From NCBI GenBank assembly GCA_964413935.1, contig CAYPTY010000013.1, positions 34,315 to 98,314 on the forward strand: a stretch of 64,000 bases of DNA. Direction: 5' to 3'. The notes beneath the pieces were generated by a model. It did not search any database. It was not told where the DNA came from and saw nothing but the letters and a program-made list of their open reading frames with translations. Source of the stretch: CAYPTY01 sp964413935 (GTDB taxonomy: Bacteria > Bacteroidota > Rhodothermia > Balneolales > Balneolaceae). Within the stretch, counting starts at the first letter, position 1. Each line of letters begins with the position of its first letter. Below, in pieces: positions 35,012 to 43,787 of this stretch. A program made the translations under genes and the position numbers.

Positions 35012-37777
35012 TCAGCCGGTATTTCTCATTGCTCCTGCAATGGCATTTATGGTGAGCAGCAGGGAGATCAGGGTTTCTTCGGCTTCAGGCTTGTTGTCCG
35101 TTTTCTGTTTTCGCCATTTAGAGAGCAAGTGCACCTGGCTGTGATGGAGATGCTCCATGGCCTTACTGCGGATCATACTGGAATAAAAATGGTTCTGACG
35201 ACGCTCTTCCATAGGAATGCCAAGCAGTTTGTTCAGCATTTCCTGTGTTTTTTCAAGTTCGGTGAGGAACATCTGAAGCATGGTATCCCGAACTTCTTCA
35301 TCCTGTACCAGTGAGGCGTAAAGAGTCATGATTTCCTTGCTGGTAGCCGCCATACTGGTATCCACATTCGTGAGTACATAACGGATAAAGGGATCATATT
35401 CGATGGCTTTTTGGAAGGTGTTAAAATCATCCGGTTTTTCCATCTCCAGCTTTTGCAGGCTGCTGCCCACCCCATACCAGGAAGTCATATTGTAACGAGA
35501 CTGTGCCCAGCTGAAAACCCAGGGTATGGCCCGGAGATCGTCAAGGCTTCGCTTTCCGGTGCGTCTGGCTGGTCGGGAGCCTATTTTTGAATTTTCAATA
35601 GCGTCAATCGGGGTAGTTTCGCTGAAAAAGGGAATAAAGTGTGGATGATGGATCAGATACTCGTAGGCTTTCCTCGATTCGGTGGAAAGTTCTTCGAGGA
35701 TATCGCCCAGTTCATGAGAAGAAAGTGGTGAGTGAAAGTCGATGATGCTTTCAGTGGCTGCTCCGGCAATCAGCAGTTCCAGATTGTAGGTGGCGTTAAT
35801 CTTGTGTGCATATTTCTGGGAGATGGTTTCACCCTGTTCGGTAAGTCGGATATTGCGATCCACCGATCCGTAGGGCAAGGCCTTCAGGAACCAGTGGGTT
35901 GGACCTGAACCCCGACTGATGGAACCACCCTTGCCGTGGAAGAAGCGGATGTGTACACCCAGCTCTTTCCCCAGCTTGGCCAGACGATGCTGGGTTTTGT
36001 AGAGCATCCACTGGCTGGTGAAGATTCCGCCATCTTTGTTAGAGTCGCTGTATCCGATCATCACCTGCTGGGTGAGGCGTTTGTCACCTCGAAGTTTCAT
36101 CTGCAGTTTGAGGCTGCGCTGTGTAAAAGGATGCTGAATGAAGGCTTTCAGAATTTCCTTGGAGTTCTGCAGATCCTCAATGGTTTCAAAAAGAGGAACC
36201 ACCGGTAAAATACAGGCCGGACCTTCCTCTGTCTGTACCGTCAGGCCGCTTTCGCGAGCCAGGATATAAACGGTAAGCAGATCAGTAACGGAGCGGGTCA
36301 TGCTAACGATCAGGGATCCGATGGTTTCGGCGCCATAATGGTCAACATGCTCAGCAACCACACTCAGTGCTGAAACGGTAGCTTTGGCTTCATCCTTTAA
36401 TTCCACTTTGGGATGCGCAAAAGGCCGGTTAGTCTGAAGCTCACGATTCATGAATTCCAGCCGCTTCTCGATATCCCATTTTTCATAGTCTTTTCCATTT
36501 TCGCTTGCAGCCTGAAGCAGCAGGGAAATGGCTTTGTCGTGATAGGCTGAGTTTTGCCGGATATCCAGATGGGCCAGGTGGAAGCCAAAGGTTTCCACAA
36601 TTCGGATACAGTTGTTTACATCACTGTAAGCAATGGTTTCCGATCCGTATTCAATGAGTCCCTGCTGCAGAATGCGCAGGTCTGAAAGCAGTTCGGAAGC
36701 ATGAACATATCGGGTTTCATCTTCTTCCAGTCCGGGTTCATCGCCTTTGCGGTTAATGGGTAATTTGGCCAGCATCAGCCCAAGAAACTGACGGAAAAAC
36801 TCCCCCCGGTTCCGGTGATAGGCTTCCTGTCCGGCATCGCCCAGTTCTTCAATCAGTTCATGGGCACGTTTGCTGATGAACTCAGGCGCATCTGCTGAGC
36901 TGAATGCAAAGGATAGTTTTACGATCAGGTCCAACATGCTTTCCCGGATAACCCTTAGGGCATTAAGCCGCAGCTGTTTGAGGGTGTATCGGGTTACTTC
37001 AGCGGTTACAAATGGGTGTCCGTCACGGTCACCACCAACCCAGTTCCCGAAACTGAGTTTGGGCTGATGCTCATGGCCGGCGATGAGCTTGGGATCAAAA
37101 CCAACCGCTTTCCAGGCCTGACGAAGGCGATTATCGAGCAGGGGAACTACTTCCGGAAACACAGTACTCAGGTAATAGAGCACATTACGCAGTTCGGATT
37201 CCACATCCGGTTTTTCCAGGTAAATTTCACCGGTTCTCCAGAGCCGTTCGATGGATAACTTAATATCGTGACGAAGCTGCTGCTGCTCGGCAGCGCTGTA
37301 CATGCTGTTTTCCCTTTTCACCAGCAGCAGGTAAATAGCCCGGTGGTGTTCCAGAACCGTCCATCGTTTGGCTTCGGTGGGGTGAGCGGTAAGTACTGGC
37401 TCCACCTGTACTTCATGCAGGTGTTCAGCAATCTGTTTGTCGGTCAGGCCACTTTGCTGCATCTGTCGCAGGTTTTTAGCCCAGAGGCCATTAATTCGAT
37501 CCATCGATGCTTCATCTTCCACCCGGCGGCGGTTCTGTACGGCACCATTAACTTCCACCATATTCAGCAGCTGAAAAGTGATGGAGTAGACCTGCGCATG
37601 CTTGGTATTAAAATTCTTGACCACATCCTGATCAAAACTGTTAATCCAGGGTATGGTTTTACTGAGTTCTTCCTCGCCACAGTCAATGAGTACTTCACGA
37701 AAACACTCGAGCACGAATTCCAGGTCGTGATAAGGCTTTCCCAGTTTCTCCTGAAGTAGTTCTAATTCCCCTGTCAT
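35012..37777 (-). CDS. ppc: Phosphoenolpyruvate carboxylase
   Basis: The 921-aa enzyme fixes bicarbonate onto PEP to make oxaloacetate. Catalytic His132 lies in VLTAHPTEAKRW. GYSDSNKDGG and the loop FHGKGGSISRGSGPT (R/K-rich catalytic loops) are present, and the protein ends in MRNTG, the typical ...NTG C terminus. It has a promoter of its own with a 7-bp inverted repeat over the -7 element. The usual allosteric acetyl-CoA/aspartate sites cannot be judged by eye. Confidence 0.97.
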   Translation of the reverse strand: MTGELELLQEKLGKPYHDLEFVLECFREVLIDCGEEELSKTIPWINSFDQDVVKNFNTKHAQVYSITFQLLNMVEVNGAVQNRRRVEDEASMDRINGLWAKNLRQMQQSGLTDKQIAEHLHEVQVEPVLTAHPTEAKRWTVLEHHRAIYLLLVKRENSMYSAAEQQQLRHDIKLSIERLWRTGEIYLEKPDVESELRNVLYYLSTVFPEVVPLLDNRLRQAWKAVGFDPKLIAGHEHQPKLSFGNWVGGDRDGHPFVTAEVTRYTLKQLRLNALRVIRESMLDLIVKLSFAFSSADAPEFISKRAHELIEELGDAGQEAYHRNRGEFFRQFLGLMLAKLPINRKGDEPGLEEDETRYVHASELLSDLRILQQGLIEYGSETIAYSDVNNCIRIVETFGFHLAHLDIRQNSAYHDKAISLLLQAASENGKDYEKWDIEKRLEFMNRELQTNRPFAHPKVELKDEAKATVSALSVVAEHVDHYGAETIGSLIVSMTRSVTDLLTVYILARESGLTVQTEEGPACILPVVPLFETIEDLQNSKEILKAFIQHPFTQRSLKLQMKLRGDKRLTQQVMIGYSDSNKDGGIFTSQWMLYKTQHRLAKLGKELGVHIRFFHGKGGSISRGSGPTHWFLKALPYGSVDRNIRLTEQGETISQKYAHKINATYNLELLIAGAATESIIDFHSPLSSHELGDILEELSTESRKAYEYLIHHPHFIPFFSETTPIDAIENSKIGSRPARRTGKRSLDDLRAIPWVFSWAQSRYNMTSWYGVGSSLQKLEMEKPDDFNTFQKAIEYDPFIRYVLTNVDTSMAATSKEIMTLYASLVQDEEVRDTMLQMFLTELEKTQEMLNKLLGIPMEERRQNHFYSSMIRSKAMEHLHHSQVHLLSKWRKQKTDNKPEAEETLISLLLTINAIAGAMRNTG

Positions 37778-37827
37778 GATGAATAGTCTGTTTGAAGCTT
37801 AAGTTTGTTAAATATCCCTATGTAAGA

Positions 37828-37865
37828 TCACTTCAACGTTATGCAGAAGTGAAATAGATGTCAAA
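37828..37865 (-). promoter_or_regulatory. ppc promoter with operator-like inverted repeat
   Basis: Reading leftward: TTTG (37865-37862), 20-nt spacer, TAACGTTG (37841-37834), matching the Bacteroidota TTTG/TAnnTTTG promoter in 7 of 8 positions. Arms TCACTTC (37828-37834) and GAAGTGA (37846-37852), 11 nt apart, flank the -7 box, so a bound dimer would block polymerase. ppc starts at 37777. Confidence 0.55.
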
Positions 37866-37876
37866 TTGATGAAAAT

Positions 37877-39058
37877 TCAATTACTGCCGCCCATCAAAGG
37901 CTCGTCAAAAGCACGGATACTTGAGTTTGGTAATCCTTCGGGATGCTGCTTTTTAACCAGATCGAATGCATCCAGCGCCAACTGAAGATGCTTCTCTTTG
38001 GAATTCAGGTAAAAGCTCTGAGCCGCTTCCGACAGCTTGGGTTTTCCATGCAGTGGTTTATCACTCACACACAATAAAGTCGCATTCGGAATGCGGTAGC
38101 GAAAACCGTTTGCCGCTACGGTAGCTGATTCCATATCAATAGCCACAGACCGGCTCAAATGGATTTTCTCAACAGTTCCGGATTTGGAAAACTCCCAGTT
38201 CCGGTTAGCGGTGGTGTACACCGTTCCAAGCCGGTGTTCGATGTCATGGTTCACCAGGGCTTCCCTCAAAAAAAGATTCAGCAGATAATTGGGAGCGATG
38301 GGAATGCTGGTGGGAAGGAGGTCGTCCAGCACATGGTCTTCCCGCATATAACCTGAAGCCAGCACAAAGTCGCCGATATCCTGATGGTTCCGGAGTCCGC
38401 CACAATGCCCAACCATGATCATGGCATCCGGTCTCAGCACGGCCACATGATCGGTAATGGTTTTGGCGTTACTTGGTCCCACACCAATATTTATAATAGT
38501 GTAACCACTGTTATTTTCAGCGGGCAGGTGATAGGCCGGCATCTGAACCCCTTCCCGGCTGGGTTTTATGCAATCCGGAAATTTTTCGAGGAATACCTCG
38601 ACATGCATATCATAATTGGTGAATAGAATGTAGCGCTGGAAATCCTCAGCCCGGGTTCCAGTGTAATGCTCCAGCCGGTTGATGGAGATATCCATCCGCT
38701 CAGCACTGAAAAGGAAGAGTTTTTTCTGGGTGAAATCCCAGTTGCTTTCATCGGTGTAGTCCAGCATGGCGGGATCGTCAAGAGGCAGAACCGGCCGAGA
38801 GGCCTCTACGGATATGGCAGCTCCTGCATTGAGCAGGCGGATAAATTCCCTTTTCAGATACCACCGAAAGACTGCAGGGCAGGCAAACTCACCACTGATC
38901 ACGGGATTATGTCTGGACCATTCCCGTTCAACCGTCAATTTCGGATATTTCCCCTCTTCAAAAATTTCTTCCATCCGGTTGATGAGTTCACCAACCGCAC
39001 CCTCAGTACCATTTGAATGTTTAATCTCTGCTTTATGTATGCTTAGCTTATCCGGCAT
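37877..39058 (-). CDS. amn: AMP nucleosidase
   Basis: The 393-aa protein matches Amn end to end: N-terminal regulatory half with HNPVISGEFACP and FTNYDMHVEVF, then the nucleosidase half with NIGVGPSNAKTITDHVAVLRPDAMIMVGHCGGL and DMESATVAANGFRYRI. It hydrolyses AMP to adenine and ribose-5-phosphate. The length is somewhat shorter than the E. coli 484 aa. Its start is only 11 nt from the divergent Nudix gene, so each promoter must lie inside the other's reading frame. Confidence 0.93.
   Translation of the reverse strand: MPDKLSIHKAEIKHSNGTEGAVGELINRMEEIFEEGKYPKLTVEREWSRHNPVISGEFACPAVFRWYLKREFIRLLNAGAAISVEASRPVLPLDDPAMLDYTDESNWDFTQKKLFLFSAERMDISINRLEHYTGTRAEDFQRYILFTNYDMHVEVFLEKFPDCIKPSREGVQMPAYHLPAENNSGYTIINIGVGPSNAKTITDHVAVLRPDAMIMVGHCGGLRNHQDIGDFVLASGYMREDHVLDDLLPTSIPIAPNYLLNLFLREALVNHDIEHRLGTVYTTANRNWEFSKSGTVEKIHLSRSVAIDMESATVAANGFRYRIPNATLLCVSDKPLHGKPKLSEAAQSFYLNSKEKHLQLALDAFDLVKKQHPEGLPNSSIRAFDEPLMGGSN
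39012..39041 (+). promoter_or_regulatory. Candidate Nudix promoter inside amn
   Basis: TTTG (39012-39015), 18-nt spacer, TATGTATG (39034-39041), matching TAnnTTTG at all but one fixed position, lies inside the amn 5' end and 29 nt before the Nudix ATG. Confidence 0.35.
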
Positions 39059-39069
39059 ATATTCATCCC

Positions 39070-39645
39070 ATGAAAGAAAAAAAATTTAAATACACGTTAG
39101 GTCCCTGGAAGACCACCCATGAGCAGGTGGAATATAAGACGAACATCTTCAATTTGATAAAAAGGGACATGTATTATGAGGAAGAAGATCATCACGGATC
39201 TTTTTTCAGTATCGATCCCCCCGACTGGATCAATGTGATTGCCCTTACTCCCGAAAATGAGATTGTGCTGGTTGAGCAGTATCGTTTCGGCATTGAAGAA
39301 ATGACGCTGGAGTTGCCGGGCGGAATGGTAGATCCGGGCGAAAGTCCGTTGAGTACTTCCAAAAGGGAACTGCTGGAAGAAACCGGTTATGCCTCCGATG
39401 AATGGGAAGACCTGGGGAAGGTGAGCGCCAATCCGGCCATACAGACCAATTATACCCATACCTTTCTTGCGATGAATGCCTACCTGAAATCGGAGCAGCA
39501 GCTGGGCACACATGAGTTCATCAAAGTACACACCCTGCCCCTGAAAGAATTCTTTGAGCTGGCCAGAGATGAGGAAATTCATCATGCACTGGTACTGGCA
39601 GGTATTGCCCGATATGTATTACTGAAGTACCCTGAATTGCTCTAA
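39070..39645 (+). CDS. Nudix hydrolase, ADP-ribose pyrophosphatase-like
   Basis: The 191-aa protein carries a full Nudix box (GMVDPGESPLSTSKRELLEETGY, pattern G-x5-E-x7-R-E-L-x-E-E-x-G-Y). The preceding VLVEQYRFGIEEMTLELPGG is the ADP-ribose-pyrophosphatase type upstream strand. It should cleave a nucleoside diphosphate linked to another moiety. Pairing with amn hints at nucleotide clean-up, an inference from position. Confidence 0.9.
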   Translation: MKEKKFKYTLGPWKTTHEQVEYKTNIFNLIKRDMYYEEEDHHGSFFSIDPPDWINVIALTPENEIVLVEQYRFGIEEMTLELPGGMVDPGESPLSTSKRELLEETGYASDEWEDLGKVSANPAIQTNYTHTFLAMNAYLKSEQQLGTHEFIKVHTLPLKEFFELARDEEIHHALVLAGIARYVLLKYPELL

Positions 39646-39662
39646 GTGATTGTCATTCAACA

Positions 39663-39676
39663 GAATTGCGCAATTC
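39663..39676. promoter_or_regulatory. Perfect 14-bp palindrome before the peroxiredoxin gene
   Basis: GAATTGCGCAATTC reads the same on both strands. It overlaps the TTG of a candidate promoter (TTG 39666-39668, 21-nt spacer, TATCATTG 39690-39697), so a dimeric regulator bound here would control the peroxiredoxin transcript. Confidence 0.4.
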
Positions 39677-39735
39677 ATTGCTTTATGTGTATCATTGCCG
39701 GTCCTGATTTCCTGTTCCGAAACGATGTTCACAGG

Positions 39736-39761
39736 GATGCGGGTTAATATCAACCCACATC
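39736..39761 (+). terminator. Hairpin between Nudix and peroxiredoxin genes
   Basis: GATG, one mismatch, GGGTT (39741-39745), loop AATATC, AACCC (39752-39756), mismatch, CATC: a 9-bp stem with one mismatch, followed by AATTTTAAA. It may be a weak terminator for the Nudix transcript or a leader hairpin of the next gene. Confidence 0.4.
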
Positions 39762-39787
39762 AATTTTAAACTAACAGGACCTGATTT

Positions 39788-40261
39788 ATGGTAAGCACCG
39801 GATCTAAAATCGATACCAATTTCTCCCTCAAAATTGTACAGGACGGTGAGGAAAAAGAAGTCAACTTCAGTGAGCTGCTGGATAAACCGGCAGTTGTTTC
39901 TGTGTATATGAAGAACAACACCGGAAGCTGTGATAAACAGAATGCAAGCCTGGCAGAGGAAGCCGGCTGGTTTGCAGAAAAAGGGTATAACCTGATCGCC
40001 ATCAGTAAAGACAGTTGCGGATCCCACATGAGATATGCCGATAAACTGGGTATCAGCTACATTCTGGCTTCTGATCCGGATTATCATTTTTCGAATGCTA
40101 CCGACTCGGTTGTGGAGAAAAAAATGTATGGTAAAACATACGAAGGTCCGTCACGTTCAGCCTTTGTGATTGATACAGATGGTACTATTTTAGGTGTCAT
40201 CGAAAAAGTGAACGCCAAAGAACACGCTTCAGAATTAAAAGAACTGATCAGCAGTCTGTAA
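39788..40261 (+). CDS. Peroxiredoxin, BCP/AhpC-TSA-like
   Basis: The 157-aa thioredoxin-fold protein has a peroxidatic-type site NNTGSCDKQN (T-x-x-C) near residue 46 and a second Cys five to thirty residues on in SKDSCGSHMRYADKLG, the BCP/PrxQ SxDSxxSH block. It ends SRSAFVIDTDGTILGV. It should reduce peroxides using a thioredoxin-type donor. The usual TPGCT motif is TGSCD here, a variant. topA starts 10 nt after its stop. Confidence 0.85.
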   Translation: MVSTGSKIDTNFSLKIVQDGEEKEVNFSELLDKPAVVSVYMKNNTGSCDKQNASLAEEAGWFAEKGYNLIAISKDSCGSHMRYADKLGISYILASDPDYHFSNATDSVVEKKMYGKTYEGPSRSAFVIDTDGTILGVIEKVNAKEHASELKELISSL

Positions 40262-40271
40262 ATCTTTTTGT

Positions 40272-42815
40272 ATGAAAACACTCGTCATTGTAGAATCGCC
40301 GACCAAAACCAAAACCATTTCTAAGTATCTGCCCAAAGGTTATGTGGTTGATTCTTCAATGGGACATATACGTGACCTGCCTTCATCGGCCAAGTTTATT
40401 CCGGCCAAGTATAAAAAGGAAGACTGGGCAACGCTTGGGCTCAATGTGGAGAATCGCTATGAGCCCATTTATGTTGTTCCGCCGGATAAGAAAAAGGTTG
40501 TGAAGCGTCTGAAAGACGAGTTAAAAAATGCAGATGAACTGATATTGGCTACGGATGAGGACCGGGAAGGGGAAGCCATTTCCTGGCACCTGCTTGAGGT
40601 CCTCAAGCCCAAGGTTCCTGTGAAGCGCATGGTCTTTAATGAGATCACCAAAGAAGCCGTTCAGAATGCCCTTGCGAATACGCGGGATATCGATATGGAT
40701 CTGGTTTTTGCGCAGGAAACCCGTCGCTATTTAGATCGGCTCACCGGATACACCATTTCGCCGCTTCTATGGAAAAAGATCCGACCCAAACTCTCAGCTG
40801 GCCGGGTTCAGTCGGTAGCTGTTGAATTTCTGGTAGAGCGCGAACGGGAACGCATGAAATTCCGAAGCGGATCCTATTTTGATCTTCAGGCTATGCTCAC
40901 TAAAAGCGGTGACAAAACCCAGTTCAAGGCCGACCTCACCCATCTGGATGACAAGCGTCTGGCTTCCGGCAAAGATTTTGATGAAAATACCGGTAAACTG
41001 AAAAAGCCGGACAGCGTGGTACTGCTGGATGAAAAAGGAGCCGAAGATCTGGCCGCTAAACTGGATAAGGCATCCTGGTCGGTTTCGAAAATTGAGGTTA
41101 ATACTCAGAAACGATCGCCGGCCCCGCCCTTCATTACCTCGACTTTGCAGCAGGAGGCGAACCGGAAATTTAACCTGTCGGCCCGCGACACCATGAGTGT
41201 GGCTCAAAAGCTGTATGAAAAAGGTTTTATCACCTACATGCGTACGGATTCTGCCCGACTATCCTCTCAGGCTATAGATGCTGCCCGCAAAGAAATCGAA
41301 GAAAATTACGGAGAGGATTATCTCTTTGAACGGGTCCGGAATTACTCTTCAAAAAGTAAAAGTGCTCAGGAAGCGCACGAGGCGATCCGCCCGTCCGGTT
41401 CCAAGTTCATCCATCCGGAAAAAAGCGGGTTGAACGGACTTGAATTCAAGCTCTATGACCTCATCTGGAAGCGAACCATCGCTACACAGATGGCAGAAGC
41501 AGTACTGGAATTCACGGGTGTTACCATCACCGCAACCAATAACGGCACCAAAGCTGATTTCCGGGCCAGCGGCAAGAAAATCCTTTTTCCTGGATTCTTC
41601 CGAGCCTATGTGGAAGGCAGTGACGATCCCGATGCCGCACTCGAAAATCAGGAAAATCTGCTTCCAAAACTGGCTGAAGGGGATGCCACCGACCTGAAAG
41701 ACCTGAAAGCCATCGGTCATGAAACCAAACCACCGGCCCGTTACACGGAGGCGACACTGGTTCGGGAACTGGAAAAGCAGGGAATCGGTAGGCCGAGTAC
41801 CTATGCCACCGTTATCGGGACCATTCAGGACCGCGGATATGTGAAGAAGGACGGCAAAACACTGATTCCTACCTTTACCGCTTTTGCGGTGACCACTCTG
41901 CTCGAAAAGAATTTCCCTGATCTGGTCGACAGTACATTCACTTCTGACCTGGAAGACAAGCTGGACGGCATTGCTAGCGGTAAAATTGATCCGGTTAAAT
42001 ATCTGGATGATTTCTACAAGGGTGAAAAGGGCTTGAAAGCGACGGTGGATAAGCAGGAGGATAAAATTGATCCCCGTGATGCCAAACTGCTGGACCTGCC
42101 TCTGGAAGGACTGGAAAACATTGAAGTGCTGATCGGCCGTTTTGGACCTTATGCCAAGATGATGAAAAACGGTGAAGAACTTAAAACCTCACTGCCGGAA
42201 GACATGGATCCCAGCGACATCACCGTAGAGAAGCTGGAGGAATTGATTGAAATTTCTGAAGGTGAAGATCAACCCATCGGTATTCACCCGGAACTGGGTG
42301 AACCTGTATATCTGCTGTCAGGCCGCTATGGTCCCTATGTGCAACTGGGTGAAGTTACCGAAGAAAATAAGAAACCGAAGCGGGTCTCTCTGCTGAAGGG
42401 GATGTCGCCCGAAGACGTGGATATGGACACGGCCCTGCAACTGCTGGCCCTGCCCCGATCACTGGGTAATCATCCGGAAACGGGTAAAGAAGTGAAGGCC
42501 GGTGTGGGTCGTTATGGTCCTTTTGTGGTGCACGACGGGCAGTTCAAATCGCTCACCAAGAACGACAATGTTCTGACTATAGAGCTGGACCGCGCAGTTG
42601 AGCTCATCAAACAGAAAAAGGGGCCCGCGCGTAGCTCGGAAATCAAGGATCTGGGCAAGCACCCAAGTAATGGAGACAGCATCAAAGTGATGGATGGCCG
42701 TTATGGTCCTTACATCAAGTACGGGAAGAAGAATATCGGGCTGCCGAAAGACATCACCCCTGAAGATCTGACCATCGAAAAAGCCGTTGAGCTGATCGCG
42801 GCCAAATCGAAATAG
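40272..42815 (+). CDS. topA: DNA topoisomerase I
   Basis: The 847-aa type IA enzyme relaxes negative supercoils. It starts with the Toprim domain (LVIVESPTKTKTISKYLP, later ATDEDREGEAISWHL). The active-site motif GFITYMRTDS holds Tyr322. RPSTYATVIGTIQDRGYV is the domain II/IV block. The C terminus has no Cys4 zinc fingers; instead four GR(Y/F)GP repeats occur between residues about 620 and 830, the Topo_C_Rpt type. All catalytic blocks are intact. Confidence 0.97.
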   Translation: MKTLVIVESPTKTKTISKYLPKGYVVDSSMGHIRDLPSSAKFIPAKYKKEDWATLGLNVENRYEPIYVVPPDKKKVVKRLKDELKNADELILATDEDREGEAISWHLLEVLKPKVPVKRMVFNEITKEAVQNALANTRDIDMDLVFAQETRRYLDRLTGYTISPLLWKKIRPKLSAGRVQSVAVEFLVERERERMKFRSGSYFDLQAMLTKSGDKTQFKADLTHLDDKRLASGKDFDENTGKLKKPDSVVLLDEKGAEDLAAKLDKASWSVSKIEVNTQKRSPAPPFITSTLQQEANRKFNLSARDTMSVAQKLYEKGFITYMRTDSARLSSQAIDAARKEIEENYGEDYLFERVRNYSSKSKSAQEAHEAIRPSGSKFIHPEKSGLNGLEFKLYDLIWKRTIATQMAEAVLEFTGVTITATNNGTKADFRASGKKILFPGFFRAYVEGSDDPDAALENQENLLPKLAEGDATDLKDLKAIGHETKPPARYTEATLVRELEKQGIGRPSTYATVIGTIQDRGYVKKDGKTLIPTFTAFAVTTLLEKNFPDLVDSTFTSDLEDKLDGIASGKIDPVKYLDDFYKGEKGLKATVDKQEDKIDPRDAKLLDLPLEGLENIEVLIGRFGPYAKMMKNGEELKTSLPEDMDPSDITVEKLEELIEISEGEDQPIGIHPELGEPVYLLSGRYGPYVQLGEVTEENKKPKRVSLLKGMSPEDVDMDTALQLLALPRSLGNHPETGKEVKAGVGRYGPFVVHDGQFKSLTKNDNVLTIELDRAVELIKQKKGPARSSEIKDLGKHPSNGDSIKVMDGRYGPYIKYGKKNIGLPKDITPEDLTIEKAVELIAAKSK

Positions 42816-42839
42816 TATTTCTATTAACGATAATTTATT

Positions 42840-43430
42840 TTGACAGATAATCGACCCCGGTTATCTATGCAGAAACGCTCTGATTTTCATTTCAGCTACC
42901 CACCCAACATCCAGGAACTGGATCTGGCCACCATGGTAAATATGTACCGTTCCCGGGGTGAGCCACGCAAAGCACCGGTTGGGGAATATTTCGCCTGCAG
43001 TGTCACCAAAAAGCTGCTGAAAGAAGCCAAGTGGTGGTTTGGCCTGTATTACTCTCAGAAAGCCTGGGACAATCTGCTGACCAAGGGCTCAGAAGGATTT
43101 CCCCTCACTGAAGCTGAACTGAGTATTCTGGGACTGGTTTTTATGCATGAAGAGGAAGCTCCTCACCGCGAAACTATAGAAACCAAATCAGGAATTCTTC
43201 CCAAGCTGGCCTATCTAATCGTGAATGATCTCAAAGCCTTTGGCTTTTTTGATGAGGATGCCGAAGGTTATCTGCGGATTACTCCACGGGGAGAAAAAGC
43301 ACTGCATGGCATTGCCCGACGCATTTATGAAAAACGCTTTATGCCTGAAATGCTGAAAGGTTATGAAGCCCCTGAACGGCCTTCCATTGAAGATGCCCGG
43401 AAACAGGACGATCAGGCTAGCTTATTCTGA
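42840..43430 (+). CDS. Uncharacterised protein with winged-helix-like C-terminal half
   Basis: The frame of 196 aa begins with TTG at 42840; ATG at 42867 (MQKRSDF) is an equally plausible start. The middle (KLAYLIVNDLKAFGFFDEDAEGYLRITPRGEKALHGIA) reads like a winged-helix wing followed by a charged helix. The N-terminal half includes WWFGLYYSQKAWDNLL. No family is recognised. It starts 24 nt after topA and its 3' end overlaps the convergent csaA by 14 nt, so neither has room for a terminator. Confidence 0.65.
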   Translation: MTDNRPRLSMQKRSDFHFSYPPNIQELDLATMVNMYRSRGEPRKAPVGEYFACSVTKKLLKEAKWWFGLYYSQKAWDNLLTKGSEGFPLTEAELSILGLVFMHEEEAPHRETIETKSGILPKLAYLIVNDLKAFGFFDEDAEGYLRITPRGEKALHGIARRIYEKRFMPEMLKGYEAPERPSIEDARKQDDQASLF

Positions 43431-43767
43431 TCCCGTTTTTCGATTCCCGCTCGGGTTTCAATAAGGTCACTTCTCCATTTTCAGAAATGGCTCCCAGCAC
43501 AAGACATTCACTCATGAAGGGTCCAATCTGCTTGGGTGGAAAATTGATAACAGCCACAATCTGCATTCCTGTCAGATCTTGGGTTGAGTAAAGATCCGTA
43601 ATCTGAGCAGATGATTTCAGGATTCCGATCTCATCCCCAAAATCAATTTCAAGTTTGTATGCCGGTTTTCGTGCCTCCGGAAATTTTTCTGCACTCAGGA
43701 TGGTGCCGGTACGGATATCTACTTTCGCAAAATCATCCCAGCTGATATGCGCACCGGTTTTCATCAT
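43417..43767 (-). CDS. csaA: CsaA-like tRNA-binding domain protein
   Basis: The 116-aa protein is a single EMAP-II/tRNA-binding OB-fold: FAKVDIRTGTILSAEKFPEARKPAYKLEIDFG and SAQITDLY, then PPKQIGPFMSECLVLGA. CsaA in B. subtilis was described as a secretion chaperone; the fold is a tRNA-binding one. It follows the M1 peptidase by 20 nt in the leftward run. Confidence 0.9.
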   Translation of the reverse strand: MMKTGAHISWDDFAKVDIRTGTILSAEKFPEARKPAYKLEIDFGDEIGILKSSAQITDLYSTQDLTGMQIVAVINFPPKQIGPFMSECLVLGAISENGEVTLLKPERESKNGIRIS

Positions 43768-43787
43768 GTGTCTGTACCCGGCTAAGC

